Positions 34,185 through 44,492 of a stretch of 64,000 nt of DNA are shown one piece after another. The notes under the pieces are model-generated. The model had not been told where the DNA came from, made no database searches, and saw only the letters and a list, made by a program, of their open reading frames with translations. This stretch comes from Aeromonas jandaei (GTDB taxonomy: Bacteria; Pseudomonadota; Gammaproteobacteria; Enterobacterales; Aeromonadaceae). Each line of letters begins with the position of its first letter. The stretch's first letter is position 1. The stretch is taken from contig NZ_CP149571.1 in NCBI RefSeq assembly GCF_037890695.1, forward strand, positions 1,704,001 to 1,768,000, in the 5' to 3' direction. Position numbers and translations under genes: made by a program.

Positions 34185-35021
34185 TCAGGCTTTGTTGAAG
34201 CTGTTGATGAGTGCTTTTGCGTAATCAATGACGAACTGCTGGCAGTGGATGGCGGTCTGCGGATCGAACTCCTCGCCATGCAGATCGGTGTTGGAGAGCA
34301 CCCGGATCCCGACAAATGGCACCTTGTAGGCCTCGGCTACCAGCGCGGCGGAGGAGGTCTCCATCTCTTCTGCGGCCGTGCTGTAGGTCTGATGCAGCCA
34401 GTTGATGCGGGCCACCTGCCGGTTCCACTCATCGGCAGTGCCTATGATGCCGGCAACTACGCGACCGTGGCGGTAACGGTCGGCCATGCCAAGGGCGCGG
34501 CCAACCAGCTCGGGATCGCCGGCAAAGGAAGAGTGCTCCACCAGCTTGCCGTTGTCGCGCAGGCGCATGGTGACATCGAAGTTGTGCCATTTGCTCGGGT
34601 CGACACCCTGCTCGGCCGACGTCAGGTCACTGCGATAGGCCCCCATATTGAAGCTTTTGGTGCCGATAACGATATCGCCCCGGTGCAGCGCCGGATCATG
34701 GCCGCCAGCCGTGCCCTGATTGATGACGAGGCGCGGATGGAAGCGCTCCATGGCGAGAGTGGTGGCAGCAGCTGCATTGGCCAGCCCCACTTCGGTACGA
34801 GAGATAACTACCGGATAACCCGAGATGGTGCCCTGCCAGTAGGCCCAGGCGCCGACGGTCAGCTCCTGCTTGTCCTTGAGGGTAGCCACCAGCGTCTCGA
34901 CTTCGACGTCCATTGCCCCCTGGATCAGGATGGGGGCTGGCGCCGGAGTGGCCGCCATGATGGAGGAGGAAAAGAGTGCAAACAGCGTGAGCAGGCGCGA
35001 GCAACGTTTGATGAAATTCAT
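34185..35021 (-). CDS. Exported MTA/SAH-nucleosidase-like protein
   Basis: The 278-aa protein has a Sec signal peptide (residues 1-23, cut near SIMAATP). The rest matches the phosphorylase/nucleosidase fold: [33 protein letters not shown], an [16 protein letters not shown] segment with the ribose-contacting Met-Glu, and VLSNTD with the acidic residue that protonates the base. Normal Pfs is cytoplasmic, so an exported form is unusual. Likely it cleaves methylthioadenosine or related nucleosides in the periplasm; substrate is inference. Single gene, AGGT before the ATG. Confidence 0.85.
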   Translation of the reverse strand: MNFIKRCSRLLTLFALFSSSIMAATPAPAPILIQGAMDVEVETLVATLKDKQELTVGAWAYWQGTISGYPVVISRTEVGLANAAAATTLAMERFHPRLVINQGTAGGHDPALHRGDIVIGTKSFNMGAYRSDLTSAEQGVDPSKWHNFDVTMRLRDNGKLVEHSSFAGDPELVGRALGMADRYRHGRVVAGIIGTADEWNRQVARINWLHQTYSTAAEEMETSSAALVAEAYKVPFVGIRVLSNTDLHGEEFDPQTAIHCQQFVIDYAKALINSFNKA

Positions 35022-35129
35022 GGGATACCTGTTGGTCTGGCAAGAAAGCGCCGGATCCTATCGAAAGGAAAACGATTGCGCAAATAATGATGCGTTTTTT
35101 GTCAATAGCGTGCAGCTAGTCGAACAGGT

Positions 35130-35981
35130 TCAGGGCTGCTTGTGGCCAGCGAAGTAGAGCACCCGTTTGACATACTCCCGGGTCTCGTCATATGGCGGTA
35201 TACCGCCATAGCGCTCAACCGCCTTTTCACCTGCGTTGTAGGCTGCCGAGATCAGAACCCAGTCGCCATCGAAGCGGCGATCCAGCCACTTGAGATAACT
35301 GACGCCACCCTTGATGTTCTGTGCCGGATCAAAGGGTTGAGTGACACCAAAACGCTGCTGGGTTTCGGGGATCAGCTGCATCACCCCCTGCGCATTCTTG
35401 GCGGAGACGGCGCGGCTTTCGAGGTTGGATTCGGCAATGGCGATGGCCAGCACCAGCCGCACATCGACCTGATGGCGCTTGGCTGCGTGGCGCAGCATGG
35501 TGGCCAGCTTCTGTTTGCCCGGTGACTGGCGCGCCAGATAGGCCTCGACATTGAACGGTGTGCTGGGCAGGGCGAAATAACTCCCTTGTCCGCCGCGCAT
35601 GCCGACACCGCACTGATCGCCCATGGGGGCATTGCCGACCCGCGGGTTGTAGTAGCGGCTGGCCTGCTGGTTGCCAAGGCGCATCGCCATGGCGAGATAG
35701 CTGTTGGCCATTTTCGCGCTGCGCACCGAGGCGGGGCCGGTGGCGAGCAGACGCCCGATCCGGAAGTAACCTTCGGGATTGCCGGTGCTGGCGGCTACGC
35801 AGTAGAGGGCAATCGCCTTTTGCAGATTGCCGCTGTGCTGGGCTGCCTGCCCCTGCCTGAGCGCCGTCATTGCCTTGGGGGCTTGTCTGAAATCCCTGCC
35901 CTGTGCCGTCTGCGGAATGCCCGCCAGTAGCGACGACAAAAAAAGCAGCAAAAACAGTCCGTTTTCGCTGATCTTCCCCAT
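35130..35981 (-). CDS. Lytic transglycosylase, SLT family 1
   Basis: The 283-aa protein has a signal peptide (residues 1-28), a region with two short helical repeats (AMTALRQGQAAQHSGNLQKA, Sel1/TPR-like) and a C-terminal SLT domain. The catalytic glutamate is in AIAIAESNLESRAVS (about residue 191), followed by GVMQLIPETQQRFGV, GVSYLKWLDRRF and AAYNAGEKAVERYGG, all typical. Such enzymes cut peptidoglycan glycan strands with 1,6-anhydro ends. The combination with repeats suggests a partner-bound enzyme; its specific role is unknown. Confidence 0.92.
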   Translation of the reverse strand: MGKISENGLFLLLFLSSLLAGIPQTAQGRDFRQAPKAMTALRQGQAAQHSGNLQKAIALYCVAASTGNPEGYFRIGRLLATGPASVRSAKMANSYLAMAMRLGNQQASRYYNPRVGNAPMGDQCGVGMRGGQGSYFALPSTPFNVEAYLARQSPGKQKLATMLRHAAKRHQVDVRLVLAIAIAESNLESRAVSAKNAQGVMQLIPETQQRFGVTQPFDPAQNIKGGVSYLKWLDRRFDGDWVLISAAYNAGEKAVERYGGIPPYDETREYVKRVLYFAGHKQP

Positions 35982-36082
35982 CGTTTATCTCCTGCTTGAG
36001 TAGAGAAGATATAGAGGAACATGGCTGCCATCGCCATGAAAGCAGTGGATCCTGTTGTTATAGCGGGGGGATTTCAGAGAGC

Positions 36083-36129
36083 AAAATGGTATGGAACTAA
36101 CGGCATTGCGAGAGTTTCATACCATTTTT
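36083..36129. terminator. Hairpin between lytic transglycosylase and small membrane gene
   Basis: AAAATGGTATGGAAC and GTTTCATACCATTTT pair over 15 positions with one mismatch, loop 17 bases; A/T tails on both strands. It lies 8 bp past the stop at 36137. Confidence 0.75.
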
Positions 36130-36136
36130 CATCGGG

Positions 36137-36325
36137 TTAGAAGTCGTGGTGATACTCATGCTCATCCAGGTCGGCGGGAGGAAGCGCGCGATAGAAGCTG
36201 CCAATTTCGCTGACAACCCAGAGCGAAAGCAGGATCAACATGCTGATAAGGGGAAGCAGGGTGTGGTTCTGGGTCAGGGCATAGGCCGCGATGGCGGCGC
36301 CAATCAGGAGAAGGGTTCGGATCAT
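36137..36325 (-). CDS. Small membrane protein (62 aa)
   Basis: Start is taken at 36325 (MIRTLLLIGAAIAAYAL) with AAGGAG seven bases upstream; longer frames (36346, 36406) lack this. Two hydrophobic segments (about residues 3-18 and 24-44) are joined by a short polar TQNHTL loop, followed by an acidic, His-rich tail (DLDEHEYHHDF). Probably an inner-membrane hairpin. The tail could bind metal, but nothing supports a specific role. Confidence 0.7.
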   Translation of the reverse strand: MIRTLLLIGAAIAAYALTQNHTLLPLISMLILLSLWVVSEIGSFYRALPPADLDEHEYHHDF

Positions 36326-36492
36326 GAGGTGGCTCCTTGTCGTCATGGGGGTGTTGCGTGGCCACGGACAGAGCGCCTGGGGTCGGGAGTATCTCCCGGG
36401 TGGCACGAAGCGAAGTTATTATATCGCGTCATGCCGCTGCCGGTCCGTGGTGTCATCACACTTTCCATAGTCATGGGTTTCGTATCGAGTTG

Positions 36493-36513
36493 GGCCCCGC
36501 CAGATGCGGGGCC
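36493..36513 (-). terminator. Hairpin after the DUF2076 gene
   Basis: GGCCCCGC-CAGAT-GCGGGGCC, 8-bp stem, 17 bp past the stop; poor T-run. Confidence 0.6.
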
Positions 36514-36529
36514 AGTAATGGTTTGACGG

Positions 36530-37135
36530 TTAGAAGAAACCGCCGTTGTTATCGTCACTGTCGGTCCAGCCGCCACTCTGGCTATCGTCGTCGAGAAAAC
36601 TGCTGCCAACATCGGGAGGTGAATCCCAGCCGTCCCAGCGTACCGGTTCCGCATCGACCGGATTGGCGATGGGCGCTGGCTCTATGATGTCGATGATCTC
36701 CTCGGGCCGGTTGCTGTGAAACAGTCCGCCGATCATGTCGGCCAGCATGACTCCACCGGCAACCCCGGCTGCGGTTTGCAGGGCGCCACCGAGAAAGGAG
36801 CTGGTACGGGAAGCGGGTTGGGCAGGCGCAGTTGCCGGTGGCGGCGTGAAGCGCGGGGGCGGAGTGCTCTCGCCACCAAACAGGCCGGAGAGAAAACTGC
36901 CGCCGCTCGAACTGCTTTGGCTGGCCTCCAGCTCCTTGACTCGCTCGTTGAGGCGGGTAAGGGCAGCCTGCTGGATCAGCAGCGCCTGGGTCATGTAGTA
37001 GGGGGCATCGGGCTGCTCTGCCAGATGCTGGCGGATCAGCTGATCCGCTTGTTGGTCTCGCTTGCTATCCCTGGCTTGCGCTTGCTTGAGGCGGTCGAAC
37101 AGTCCATCGATCAGACCCTGTTCCTGCTGTTGCAT
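36530..37135 (-). CDS. DUF2076 domain protein
   Basis: The 201-aa protein starts with the DUF2076 pattern (MQQQEQGLIDGLFDRLKQAQ, then QADQLIRQHL and PYYMTQALLIQQAALTRLNE), continues with a Ser/Gly and Pro/Thr-rich linker, a glycine-rich hydrophobic stretch (GGALQTAAGVAGGVMLADMI, about residues 118-137) and an acidic low-complexity tail ending GGFF. The family is thought to be periplasmic or membrane-associated, but its role is not established. Single gene; GAGGA precedes the ATG. Confidence 0.88.
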   Translation of the reverse strand: MQQQEQGLIDGLFDRLKQAQARDSKRDQQADQLIRQHLAEQPDAPYYMTQALLIQQAALTRLNERVKELEASQSSSSGGSFLSGLFGGESTPPPRFTPPPATAPAQPASRTSSFLGGALQTAAGVAGGVMLADMIGGLFHSNRPEEIIDIIEPAPIANPVDAEPVRWDGWDSPPDVGSSFLDDDSQSGGWTDSDDNNGGFF

Positions 37136-37214
37136 CTCAAATCCTCGCTATGGTGCGCAGACAGTGCGTTCAGCCATCCTAAAACGCGTGGCAAGCCAGT
37201 GGTACCGGATTAAC

Positions 37215-38261
37215 TCATCGGCGACCAAGGGCTGCAGCCCGACAATTTGACGCGCCGGGTTGGTAGTAGTCGAGATACCAGCGGACGAACGCGGCGACCC
37301 CCTCCTTGATCGAGGTGGCGGGGCGCAGGCCGGTGAGGGTATGGAGGGGCTCGCTATCGGCCCAGGTAGCGTGCATGTCGCCCGCCTGCATCGGCAGCAT
37401 TCGCTTGATGGCAGGTTTGCCGAGGGCCTCTTCCAGCGCCTCGATAAAGTCGAGCAGCCGCACCGGCTGACCATGACCGATGTTGAGGATGCGGTAGGGC
37501 GCGGCGCTCTCGGCAGGAGTCTGCTCGCTGGCGTGCCAATCGGGATTGGGACGGGGCGGCCGGTCGGCGACGGCGAGGATCCCTTCGACGATGTCGTCGA
37601 TAAAGGTGAAGTCGCGGCTGAGATCGCCGTGGTTATAGACGTCGATAGGCTCGCCCGCGAGGATGGCGCGGGTGAACTTGATGATGGCCATGTCGGGCCG
37701 TCCCCAGGGGCCGTAGACGGTGAAAAAGCGCAGCCCCGTGGTGGGCAGGCCATAGAGAGCCGAGTAGGCGTGAGCCATCAGCTCGCCACTCTTCTTGGTG
37801 GCAGCGTAGAGGGAGACCGGGTGATCCACCGGCTGCTCGGTGGTGAAGGGCATCTGGTCGGTCAGACCATAAACCGAGCTGGAGGAGGCGTAGAGCAGAT
37901 GCTGGATGCCGTGGTGGCGGCACCCCTCCAGCACTGTCAGCATGCCGGTGAGGTTGCTGTCGGCGTAGGCAAACGGGTTTTCCAGCGAGTAGCGTACCCC
38001 CGCCTGAGCCCCCAGATGGATCACCCGCTCGAAGCCATGACGGGCAAAGAGAGCCGCCATCGCTTCGCGATCCGCCAGATCGACCCGTTCGAAGTGGAAA
38101 TGGGGATAGCTGGCCAATTGTGCCAGTCGCGCCTCTTTCAGACTCACCTCGTAGTAGTCGTTGAGGTTGTCGATACCCACCACCCGATGACCTGCCGCGC
38201 AGAGCCGGCTGGCCACGTGAAAACCGATAAAACCGGCGGCCCCGGTCACCAGCCAGCTCAT
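37215..38261 (-). CDS. UDP-glucuronate 4-epimerase-like NAD-dependent epimerase
   Basis: The 348-aa short-chain dehydrogenase has the NAD loop VTGAAGFIGFHVASRL (residues 5-20), the SSSVYG and YAATKKSGE catalytic motifs (Tyr and Lys), and family features of UDP-GlcA epimerases (DNLNDYYEVSLKEARL, FFTVYGPWGRPDMA, DFTFIDDIVEGI). The start overlaps the ugd stop as ATGA; a longer frame to 38426 is inside ugd and rejected. Ugd makes UDP-glucuronate and this enzyme would turn it to UDP-galacturonate for surface sugars. Confidence 0.9.
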   Translation of the reverse strand: MSWLVTGAAGFIGFHVASRLCAAGHRVVGIDNLNDYYEVSLKEARLAQLASYPHFHFERVDLADREAMAALFARHGFERVIHLGAQAGVRYSLENPFAYADSNLTGMLTVLEGCRHHGIQHLLYASSSSVYGLTDQMPFTTEQPVDHPVSLYAATKKSGELMAHAYSALYGLPTTGLRFFTVYGPWGRPDMAIIKFTRAILAGEPIDVYNHGDLSRDFTFIDDIVEGILAVADRPPRPNPDWHASEQTPAESAAPYRILNIGHGQPVRLLDFIEALEEALGKPAIKRMLPMQAGDMHATWADSEPLHTLTGLRPATSIKEGVAAFVRWYLDYYQPGASNCRAAALGRR

Positions 38262-39607
38262 GGTTGCACCTGCGCGAGAGGAAGGTGAGGGCGCCCTATG
38301 GCGTAGTAGCAAAAGCCCTGCTGGTGCAGGCGAACCGGATCGTAGAGGTTGCGCCCGTCGATGATGACGGGGCTGGCTAGCAGGCTCTTCATCCGGGCAA
38401 AGTCGGGGACGCGGAAGGATTGCCACTCGGTGCAGATGAGCAGGGCATCGGCCCCCTCCAGTGCAGATTCCTGAGTCGGGCAGAGCAGCAGATCCGGTCG
38501 CTCGCCGTAAAGTTCGCGAGCGCGAGCCATCGCCTTGGGATCAAACGCCTGCACCCTGCCGCCAGCGGCCCAGATGGCGGCCAGCAGCGGGCGGCTCGGC
38601 GCTTCGCGCATGTCGTCGGTGCCGGGCTTGAACGCCAGTCCCCACAGGGCAAACGTGCGGCCGCGCAGATCCGGGCCGAAGTGACTCAGCAGCCGCTCAG
38701 CCATCTTCTGCTGTTGGCGCTGGTTGACCTGCTCGACCGCAGCGAGCAGCGGGGTGTCGCAGTCGACGCGGCGGGCTGTGTGGAGCAGGGACTGGATATC
38801 CTTGGGGAAGCAGGAGCCGCCATAGCCGCAGCCCGGGTAGAGGAAGTGGTAACCGATGCGGGGATCGGCCCCCATCCCCTGGCGCACCGCCTCGATATCG
38901 GCCCCCAGCTCCTCGGCGAGTGCCGCCATCTCGTTCATAAAGGAGATGCGGGTGGCCAGCATGGCGTTGGCGGCGTACTTGGTGAGTTCGGCACTGCGCA
39001 GATCCATCACCACGATCCGGTCGTGGTTGCGGTTGAAGGGGGCGTAGAGGGCGCGCAACTGCTCCTGCGCCGCCTCGCTGTCACAGCCGATGATGATGCG
39101 ATCCGGCCGCATGCAGTCGCTGACAGCCGCCCCCTCCTTGAGAAACTCGGGGTTAGCCGCCACGTCGCAGTCGAGAGCTACGCCACGCTCCGCCAGCCGG
39201 GCCTGAATATGTTGCCGCACCTGCTGCGCCGTGCCGACCGGCACAGTGCTCTTGGTCACCACCAGCTTGGGGCTGCTCATCAGCCGGCCTATGGTGTCGG
39301 CCACCGTCAGCACATGTTGCAGATCGGCAGAGCCATCCTCATCTGCGGGTGTGCCTACTGCGATGAGCAGCAGGTCGGCGTGCTCGACTCCAACGGCGGG
39401 GTCGGCAGAGAAGTGCAGACGACCGCTGGCCAGATAGCTCTCGACCAGCGGGGCCAGCCCCGGTTCGTAGAAGGGGATTTGGCCCTGCCGAAGCGCGGCG
39501 ATCCGCCCCTCATCCACATCGATGCAGCAGATCTGATGGCCCACCTCGGCCAGAACGGCGGCCTGAACCAGCCCGACATAGCCTGTGCCAAAAATGGTGA
39601 CCTTCAT
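38258..39607 (-). CDS. ugd: UDP-glucose 6-dehydrogenase
   Basis: Oxidises UDP-glucose twice to UDP-glucuronate. The 449-aa protein has the NAD loop IFGTGYVGLVQAAVLAEVGH (residues 5-24), the KEGAAVSDCMRPDRIIIG segment, KYAANAMLATRISFMNEMA and the catalytic cysteine in GYGGSCFPKDIQSL (about residue 267), then FKPGTDDMREAPS. It is coupled to the epimerase gene. No glycosyltransferase or polymerase gene lies nearby, so the sugar is used by genes elsewhere. AGAGGCG precedes the ATG. Confidence 0.95.
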   Translation of the reverse strand: MKVTIFGTGYVGLVQAAVLAEVGHQICCIDVDEGRIAALRQGQIPFYEPGLAPLVESYLASGRLHFSADPAVGVEHADLLLIAVGTPADEDGSADLQHVLTVADTIGRLMSSPKLVVTKSTVPVGTAQQVRQHIQARLAERGVALDCDVAANPEFLKEGAAVSDCMRPDRIIIGCDSEAAQEQLRALYAPFNRNHDRIVVMDLRSAELTKYAANAMLATRISFMNEMAALAEELGADIEAVRQGMGADPRIGYHFLYPGCGYGGSCFPKDIQSLLHTARRVDCDTPLLAAVEQVNQRQQQKMAERLLSHFGPDLRGRTFALWGLAFKPGTDDMREAPSRPLLAAIWAAGGRVQAFDPKAMARARELYGERPDLLLCPTQESALEGADALLICTEWQSFRVPDFARMKSLLASPVIIDGRNLYDPVRLHQQGFCYYAIGRPHLPLAQVQP

Positions 39608-39848
39608 GGAAAACGCCTCTTGCTGCGGATGGGATGCGGGGTATCAGAGGGCGGCATGCTGCATCTTGGTGCAGCGAGTGTCAATGCCGGATGACAGGCA
39701 CCAGAATGGGGCGTGCAGCCCTCTTGTTGTGATCATTTTCACAAAAAATAGACTGGGCCTCATAACGAAGCCCTGCCGACAGGGCTCGCAGCCCGCCGAG
39801 CACGGCTGGCGACAGACACTCTCTCTTTACTTCGCTTGGATACAGGTT

Positions 39849-40460
39849 ATGGACAACACCTCGACTCGTACTGCCCATCCCGTCTATGAGGATGTGCTGG
39901 CCCTGCTGACCGCGGCAGGCTTCGTCTCCCTCGGCATCTTCCTGTTTCATCAGGTGGGCCTGCTCACCGGCGGCACCGCCGGGCTGGCATTGCTGCTGCA
40001 ACAGGTAACGGGCATCAGCTTTGGCCTGCTCTTCTTCGGCATCAATCTGCCCTTCTACGCGCTCGCTTGGCTCAGGATGGGGCCGCGCTTTACCCTCAAC
40101 ACCTTCGTCTCGGTGGCGGCGGTCTCCTACATGACCGATCACCTCAACGGCGTGTTGCAGATCGGCAAGATAGAGCCGCTCTATGCGGCGCTGATCGGTG
40201 GCACCCTGATCGGTATGGGGCTGCTTATCATGTTTCGCCACAAGTCGAGTCTGGGGGGCTTCAATATTCTGGCGCTCTTTATTCAGGATCGCTTTGGCAT
40301 CCGGGCGGGCAAGCTGCAAATGGGGCTCGATTGCGCCATCGTCATCGCCTCGTTCTTCGTGGTGCAGCCCTGGATTCTGGCCCTCTCCATCGTGGCGGCG
40401 GTTATCTGTAATCTGGTGTTGACACTCAACCACAAGCCGGGGCGCTACCAGATCGCCTGA
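39849..40460 (+). CDS. YitT-family membrane protein
   Basis: The 203-aa protein has five or six hydrophobic spans and the YitT pattern: ALLTAAGFVSLGIFLFHQVG, then TGGTAGLALLLQQVTGISFG, FFGINLPFYALAW and FRHKSSLGGFNILALF. Members are inner-membrane proteins of unclear transport role. It starts at ATG 39849 behind AGG; the open frame reaching back to 39585 overlaps ugd and is rejected. It is followed by a terminator. Confidence 0.85.
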   Translation: MDNTSTRTAHPVYEDVLALLTAAGFVSLGIFLFHQVGLLTGGTAGLALLLQQVTGISFGLLFFGINLPFYALAWLRMGPRFTLNTFVSVAAVSYMTDHLNGVLQIGKIEPLYAALIGGTLIGMGLLIMFRHKSSLGGFNILALFIQDRFGIRAGKLQMGLDCAIVIASFFVVQPWILALSIVAAVICNLVLTLNHKPGRYQIA

Positions 40461-40485
40461 CGGTTGGCAGATTGACCCGATAGCA

Positions 40486-40509
40486 CGAGGCGGCCAGAAG
40501 GCCGCCTCG
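40486..40509. terminator. Bidirectional terminator, yitT / peptide transporter
   Basis: CGAGGCGGCC/GGCCGCCTCG, 10-bp stem with a 4-base loop, between converging genes; followed by TCTGTTT on +. Confidence 0.75.
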
Positions 40510-40541
40510 TCTGTTTCTACCCTGGCGTCTGTTCGCTGCGC

Positions 40542-41588
40542 CTAGCTCGCCTGTTCCAGCCTGCTGTCACCGTTCGTAGCGTTGCTACTGATGGAACTGC
40601 CGCTGATGGCGTGACTACCGACGGCGAGCGGGGTGTGACAGGCCACCTGATGATGGGCCTCATCACACGCCTCCAGCCTGGGCGCTTTGCTTTTGCACAG
40701 CTCGGTCGCATGGGGACAGCGCTGATGGAAGTGGCAGCCGCTTGGTGGCGAGATGGGGGAGGGCACATCGCCGGTCAGCAGAATGCGCTGGCTGCGCCTG
40801 CGCGGGTCCGGTACCGGAATGGCGGAGATCAACGCCTGGGTATAGGGGTGGCGCGGCGCCAGATAGAGCGACTGGGCATCCGCCAGCTCGACGATCCGTC
40901 CCAGATACATCACCGCAATCCGATCCGAGATATGTTTCACCACCGACAGATCGTGGGCGATGAAGATGATGGAGAGGTTCATCTCCCGCTGCAGGCTGAG
41001 CAGCAGGTTGACGATTTGCGACTGCACCGAGACATCGAGGGCCGAGACTGCCTCGTCGCATACCAGCAGTTTGGGCTTGAGGGCGATGGCGCGGGCGATG
41101 CCGATCCGCTGGCGCTGACCGCCGGAAAACTCGTGGGGGTAGCGATCCACCGCACTGCCAGGCAAGCCCACTTTTGCCAGCAACTCCTGCACCCAGCCGC
41201 GGCGCTGCTCAGTGTTGCCTTTACCGTGGATGATAAAGGGCTCCTCCAGGATCTGGCCCACGGTGTGGCGGCTGTTGAGAGATTCTGCAGGATCCTGAAA
41301 CACCATCTGCATCTCCTGACGCAGGGATCGCATCTCTTTCGGGCTGAGGGCGGTGATGTCGCGCCCCTCGAAGGTGATGGTGCCCGCGGTCGGCTCGAAC
41401 AGCTTGAGCAGACTTCGCCCGAGGGTGGATTTGCCGCAGCCCGATTCACCCACCAGCCCCAGCGTTTCTCCCTGTTTCAAGTCGAAGCTGATGCCATCCA
41501 CCGCGTGAACCGTATATTGCTTGCGCAGGAACCCGCCTCCCAGCCGGAAGTGCTGTTTCAGATCCCTGACCGATAACAGAGTGCTCAT
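40542..41588 (-). CDS. Peptide ABC transporter ATP-binding protein (OppF/DppF-like)
   Basis: The 348-aa ATPase has Walker [15 protein letters not shown] (about residue 47), the Q-loop [15 protein letters not shown], the signature [14 protein letters not shown], Walker [13 protein letters not shown] and switch His IAHDLSVV, then the Opp/Dpp C-terminal cluster [14 protein letters not shown] that holds an iron-sulfur or metal site in relatives. It powers peptide uptake with the other four genes here. The last 25 residues are Ser-rich and unusual. The start overlaps the partner's stop as ATGA. Confidence 0.93.
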   Translation of the reverse strand: MSTLLSVRDLKQHFRLGGGFLRKQYTVHAVDGISFDLKQGETLGLVGESGCGKSTLGRSLLKLFEPTAGTITFEGRDITALSPKEMRSLRQEMQMVFQDPAESLNSRHTVGQILEEPFIIHGKGNTEQRRGWVQELLAKVGLPGSAVDRYPHEFSGGQRQRIGIARAIALKPKLLVCDEAVSALDVSVQSQIVNLLLSLQREMNLSIIFIAHDLSVVKHISDRIAVMYLGRIVELADAQSLYLAPRHPYTQALISAIPVPDPRRRSQRILLTGDVPSPISPPSGCHFHQRCPHATELCKSKAPRLEACDEAHHQVACHTPLAVGSHAISGSSISSNATNGDSRLEQAS

Positions 41589-42643
41589 GGGGTCAACTCC
41601 TTCCAGTAGTGACAGGTGACATGGTGGCGCGGATTGAGTTGCTCCACCGCCGGAATGGCACTGATACAGAGATCGGTCGCGTGGGGGCAGCGGTTGGAGA
41701 AGCGGCAGCCAGCGGGCATCTCGTGCAGGGCTGGCACCTGTCCCTTGATGGTCTTGAGCAGGCTCTTGGGCTCATCCTCGAGGCGCGGGATCGAGCTCAT
41801 CAGGCCGTGGGTATAGGGGTGGCGGGGGTGGTCAAACAGCTCGAACACGTCGGCCTGCTCTACCGCCCGCCCGGCATACATCACCACCACTTCGTCGCAC
41901 AGCTCCGCCACTACCCCCAGATCGTGGGTGATAAAGATGATGGCCATGCCGGTCTGGGCCTGCAGCTCTTTCATCAGTTCGAGGATCTGGGCCTGAATGG
42001 TGACATCCAGCGCCGTGGTCGGCTCGTCACAGATAAGCAGGTCTGGCTCGCATGAGAGCGCCATGGCGATCATCACCCGCTGGCGCATGCCGCCGGAGAG
42101 GTTGTGGGGATAGACCGCAAAGCGCTGGGCCGGTTCCGGGATACCCACTTTCTGCAGCATGGCGATGGCCGCGGCTTTGCGCTGGGCCTTGTCATACTCG
42201 GGGCGATGGAGGCGAAACACCTCCATCAGCTGCTCCCCCACCGTCTGCACCGGATTGAGGGCCGTCATTGGCTCCTGAAAGATCATCGAAATGCGGTTGC
42301 CGCGCACCTTGTACATCTGATCCGGCGCAAGCGACAGCAGCTCTTCCCCCTGAAAGCGGATGGAACCGGCGACCACCTGACCATGGGGCTTGGGCAAGAG
42401 CCCCATGATGGCGAGCGAGGTGACGCTCTTGCCGCAGCCGGACTCGCCGACGATCCCCAGCGTTTGACCCGGGGCCACCTTGAAGCTGACCCCGTCGAGC
42501 ACCTTGATCTTGCCGTCGTCGACGGCGAACTCCACCTCGAGATCGCGTACTTCGAGGATTGGGGCTGGGTGCTGGCCGTTATCAGCGGCGAACTCCCCCC
42601 CGTTATCCGGTACGTCAAGAATGGGGGCCTGGGTGTTGGGCAT
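41585..42643 (-). CDS. Peptide ABC transporter ATP-binding protein (OppD/DppD-like) with N-terminal duplication
   Basis: About 352 aa, with Walker [15 protein letters not shown], signature [15 protein letters not shown], Walker [13 protein letters not shown] and switch HDLGVV, followed by the [13 protein letters not shown] cluster. The start is uncertain: ATG 42643 has GGGAG in front, while ATG 42688 would overlap the binding-protein gene by 14 bp. The N-terminus carries an extra copy of its first strand: [19 protein letters not shown] precedes [19 protein letters not shown]. By eye about 42 of 57 nucleotides match, so it is an old internal duplication. In E. coli YejF these two ATPases are fused; here they are separate. 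Confidence 0.92.
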   Translation of the reverse strand: MPNTQAPILDVPDNGGEFAADNGQHPAPILEVRDLEVEFAVDDGKIKVLDGVSFKVAPGQTLGIVGESGCGKSVTSLAIMGLLPKPHGQVVAGSIRFQGEELLSLAPDQMYKVRGNRISMIFQEPMTALNPVQTVGEQLMEVFRLHRPEYDKAQRKAAAIAMLQKVGIPEPAQRFAVYPHNLSGGMRQRVMIAMALSCEPDLLICDEPTTALDVTIQAQILELMKELQAQTGMAIIFITHDLGVVAELCDEVVVMYAGRAVEQADVFELFDHPRHPYTHGLMSSIPRLEDEPKSLLKTIKGQVPALHEMPAGCRFSNRCPHATDLCISAIPAVEQLNPRHHVTCHYWKELTP

Positions 42644-42674
42644 AACGGCTGCTCCCTTCGCAATGGCCTGAATA

Positions 42675-44492
42675 TCAATGACGTGCATAGGTCTTGTCGA
42701 GCAGGTTGATGGGCGCCAGCGCCTCCCCTGCCTCCTTGGCGTTGCGGGTCTCTTCCTTCACCTTGGGATCGAGCCAGAGCAAACCGCCGCTACTGTGAGG
42801 ATAACCATCCATCGGCCAGTAGAGCAGATCCGGTGTGTTCTTGGTGGCAGGTACCTCCGGCAGCATCACATAACGCCAGCTGCTTGCCCGCACATAGTTG
42901 AGCTGCACCCCGGGCACGAAAATGGCGAGATCATAGATGCGCTGCTGGATCTGCTGGGAGAGCTTGGCCCGCTTGGCCATGTCGAATTCGACGTTGTAGG
43001 CGTCGATCAGCGCGTCGAGCTCCTTGTCAGCCACGTTGAACAGGTTGTTGGTCTGCGGTTTGTTGGCATTGGTGGAGTGGAAAAACTCCCAATATTGCGG
43101 ATAGAGACCGCCGCCGCCCCAGCCGAGCCAGGCCGCTTCGTGTTTCTTCTCCAGCATCACCTTGAAGCCGGTGGCGCCATCCACCAGATTGAGCTCCAGG
43201 TCCAGACCCGCCTTCTTGGCCTCCTCTTTCAGCACGGTCAGCCGCTTGGAGTGCTCCTGACTGGTGTAGGTGAGCGCCAGCGTGAGCCTTTCCCCCTTCT
43301 CATTTTGCAGGATGCCGTCAGGCCCCGGCTTGTTGTAGCCGCCCTTGGCAAAGTACTCCCGCGCCTTGCCGATGTCATAAGCCCGCTCCGGCAGCGTGAT
43401 GTCAGTGAACTCGCCAAAGCCCGAGTCGAAGGTGGTGGCTCTGTCGTAGTCGCCGCGCAGCACGGTTTTAATCATCTTGTCGATGTTGAAGGCGTGCTGG
43501 ATGCCGAGGCGCACGTTTACGTCCGCCAGTTTGGGGTTGGCCACATTGAGGTGCACCCCCTGACCGCCCTGTTTGGTGTCGGTCATGGCCATCACCTTCT
43601 GCACGTACCCCTTCTTGTACTCAGAGGTGACCGCTTTTTCATGCCACCAGTTGGGCAGGATCATCTCGAAGGTATCGATCTCCCCTTTCAGGAAGTGACG
43701 GAAGGCGATGTTATGGTCGCGGATCACCTGCACCTTGATGGTGTCGATGTTGAATCTGTGCTGGTTGTAGCGATCATCCTTTGCCCACCAATCCTTCTGC
43801 TTGCTGAAGGTAACCGACTTGCCCTTCTTGACGTCGCTGATCACGTAGGGACCTGTGGTGGGCACAACGGCCCAGTTGTACTGCTTCACCCAGTTGGGGG
43901 TCAGCTTGTAGTAGTGCTTGGGCTGGGGCCACAGCTCGGTGGTGTTGAGCAGGTCCATCTTGGCCTTGCGGTTGCCTGCTTTGACCAGAATGGTGTGGTC
44001 ATCGATCTTCTCTACAGCTACCACTTCAGTGGTGTAGTAATTGTTGAACCATGGCCCCTTGATGTGTTTGGAACGCATCATCTCGTAGCCGAAGGTGTAG
44101 TCATCGGCATTTACCGGCTTGCCATCCGACCATTTGGCGCGTGGATCCAGCTTGAAGTAGACGGTTTGGCTGTCTGGCGCGATGGCCCAGTGGGTCGCCA
44201 GCGAGGGAATGGGGTTGCCGGTATTGGGGTGGAAGCTGATGAGCCGCAGCTGGTTATCGAGAATAAAGGAGCGGAACGAACCGTTGGAGTCAGGCCCCAC
44301 GGTGCGAAACGTCAGCGGAAAGCTGTCCACAAACATATTGAGGCTGCCGCCCGGCAGCGCCTTGGGGGAGGCGAACACAGGATCCGTGTCGTTGGTCTCC
44401 CATTTGAGATCCGCGGGCAGGCTGGCCGCCCAGACCCAGGATCCGTTTACCAGCACAAAGAGAGCACCTATCCATTTGATTTTATTTTTCAT
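42675..44492 (-). CDS. Periplasmic peptide-binding protein (YejA-like, SBP family 5)
   Basis: The 605-aa precursor has a signal peptide (residues 1-22, cut near VWAASL). The mature part is a large family-5 solute-binding protein, close in length and pattern to Yej[55 protein letters not shown] and [17 protein letters not shown]. YejA binds peptides such as microcin C and delivers them to YejBE. The gene sits between the permeases and the ATPases, with a 150-bp gap after the permease gene. Confidence 0.92.
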   Translation of the reverse strand: MKNKIKWIGALFVLVNGSWVWAASLPADLKWETNDTDPVFASPKALPGGSLNMFVDSFPLTFRTVGPDSNGSFRSFILDNQLRLISFHPNTGNPIPSLATHWAIAPDSQTVYFKLDPRAKWSDGKPVNADDYTFGYEMMRSKHIKGPWFNNYYTTEVVAVEKIDDHTILVKAGNRKAKMDLLNTTELWPQPKHYYKLTPNWVKQYNWAVVPTTGPYVISDVKKGKSVTFSKQKDWWAKDDRYNQHRFNIDTIKVQVIRDHNIAFRHFLKGEIDTFEMILPNWWHEKAVTSEYKKGYVQKVMAMTDTKQGGQGVHLNVANPKLADVNVRLGIQHAFNIDKMIKTVLRGDYDRATTFDSGFGEFTDITLPERAYDIGKAREYFAKGGYNKPGPDGILQNEKGERLTLALTYTSQEHSKRLTVLKEEAKKAGLDLELNLVDGATGFKVMLEKKHEAAWLGWGGGGLYPQYWEFFHSTNANKPQTNNLFNVADKELDALIDAYNVEFDMAKRAKLSQQIQQRIYDLAIFVPGVQLNYVRASSWRYVMLPEVPATKNTPDLLYWPMDGYPHSSGGLLWLDPKVKEETRNAKEAGEALAPINLLDKTYARH

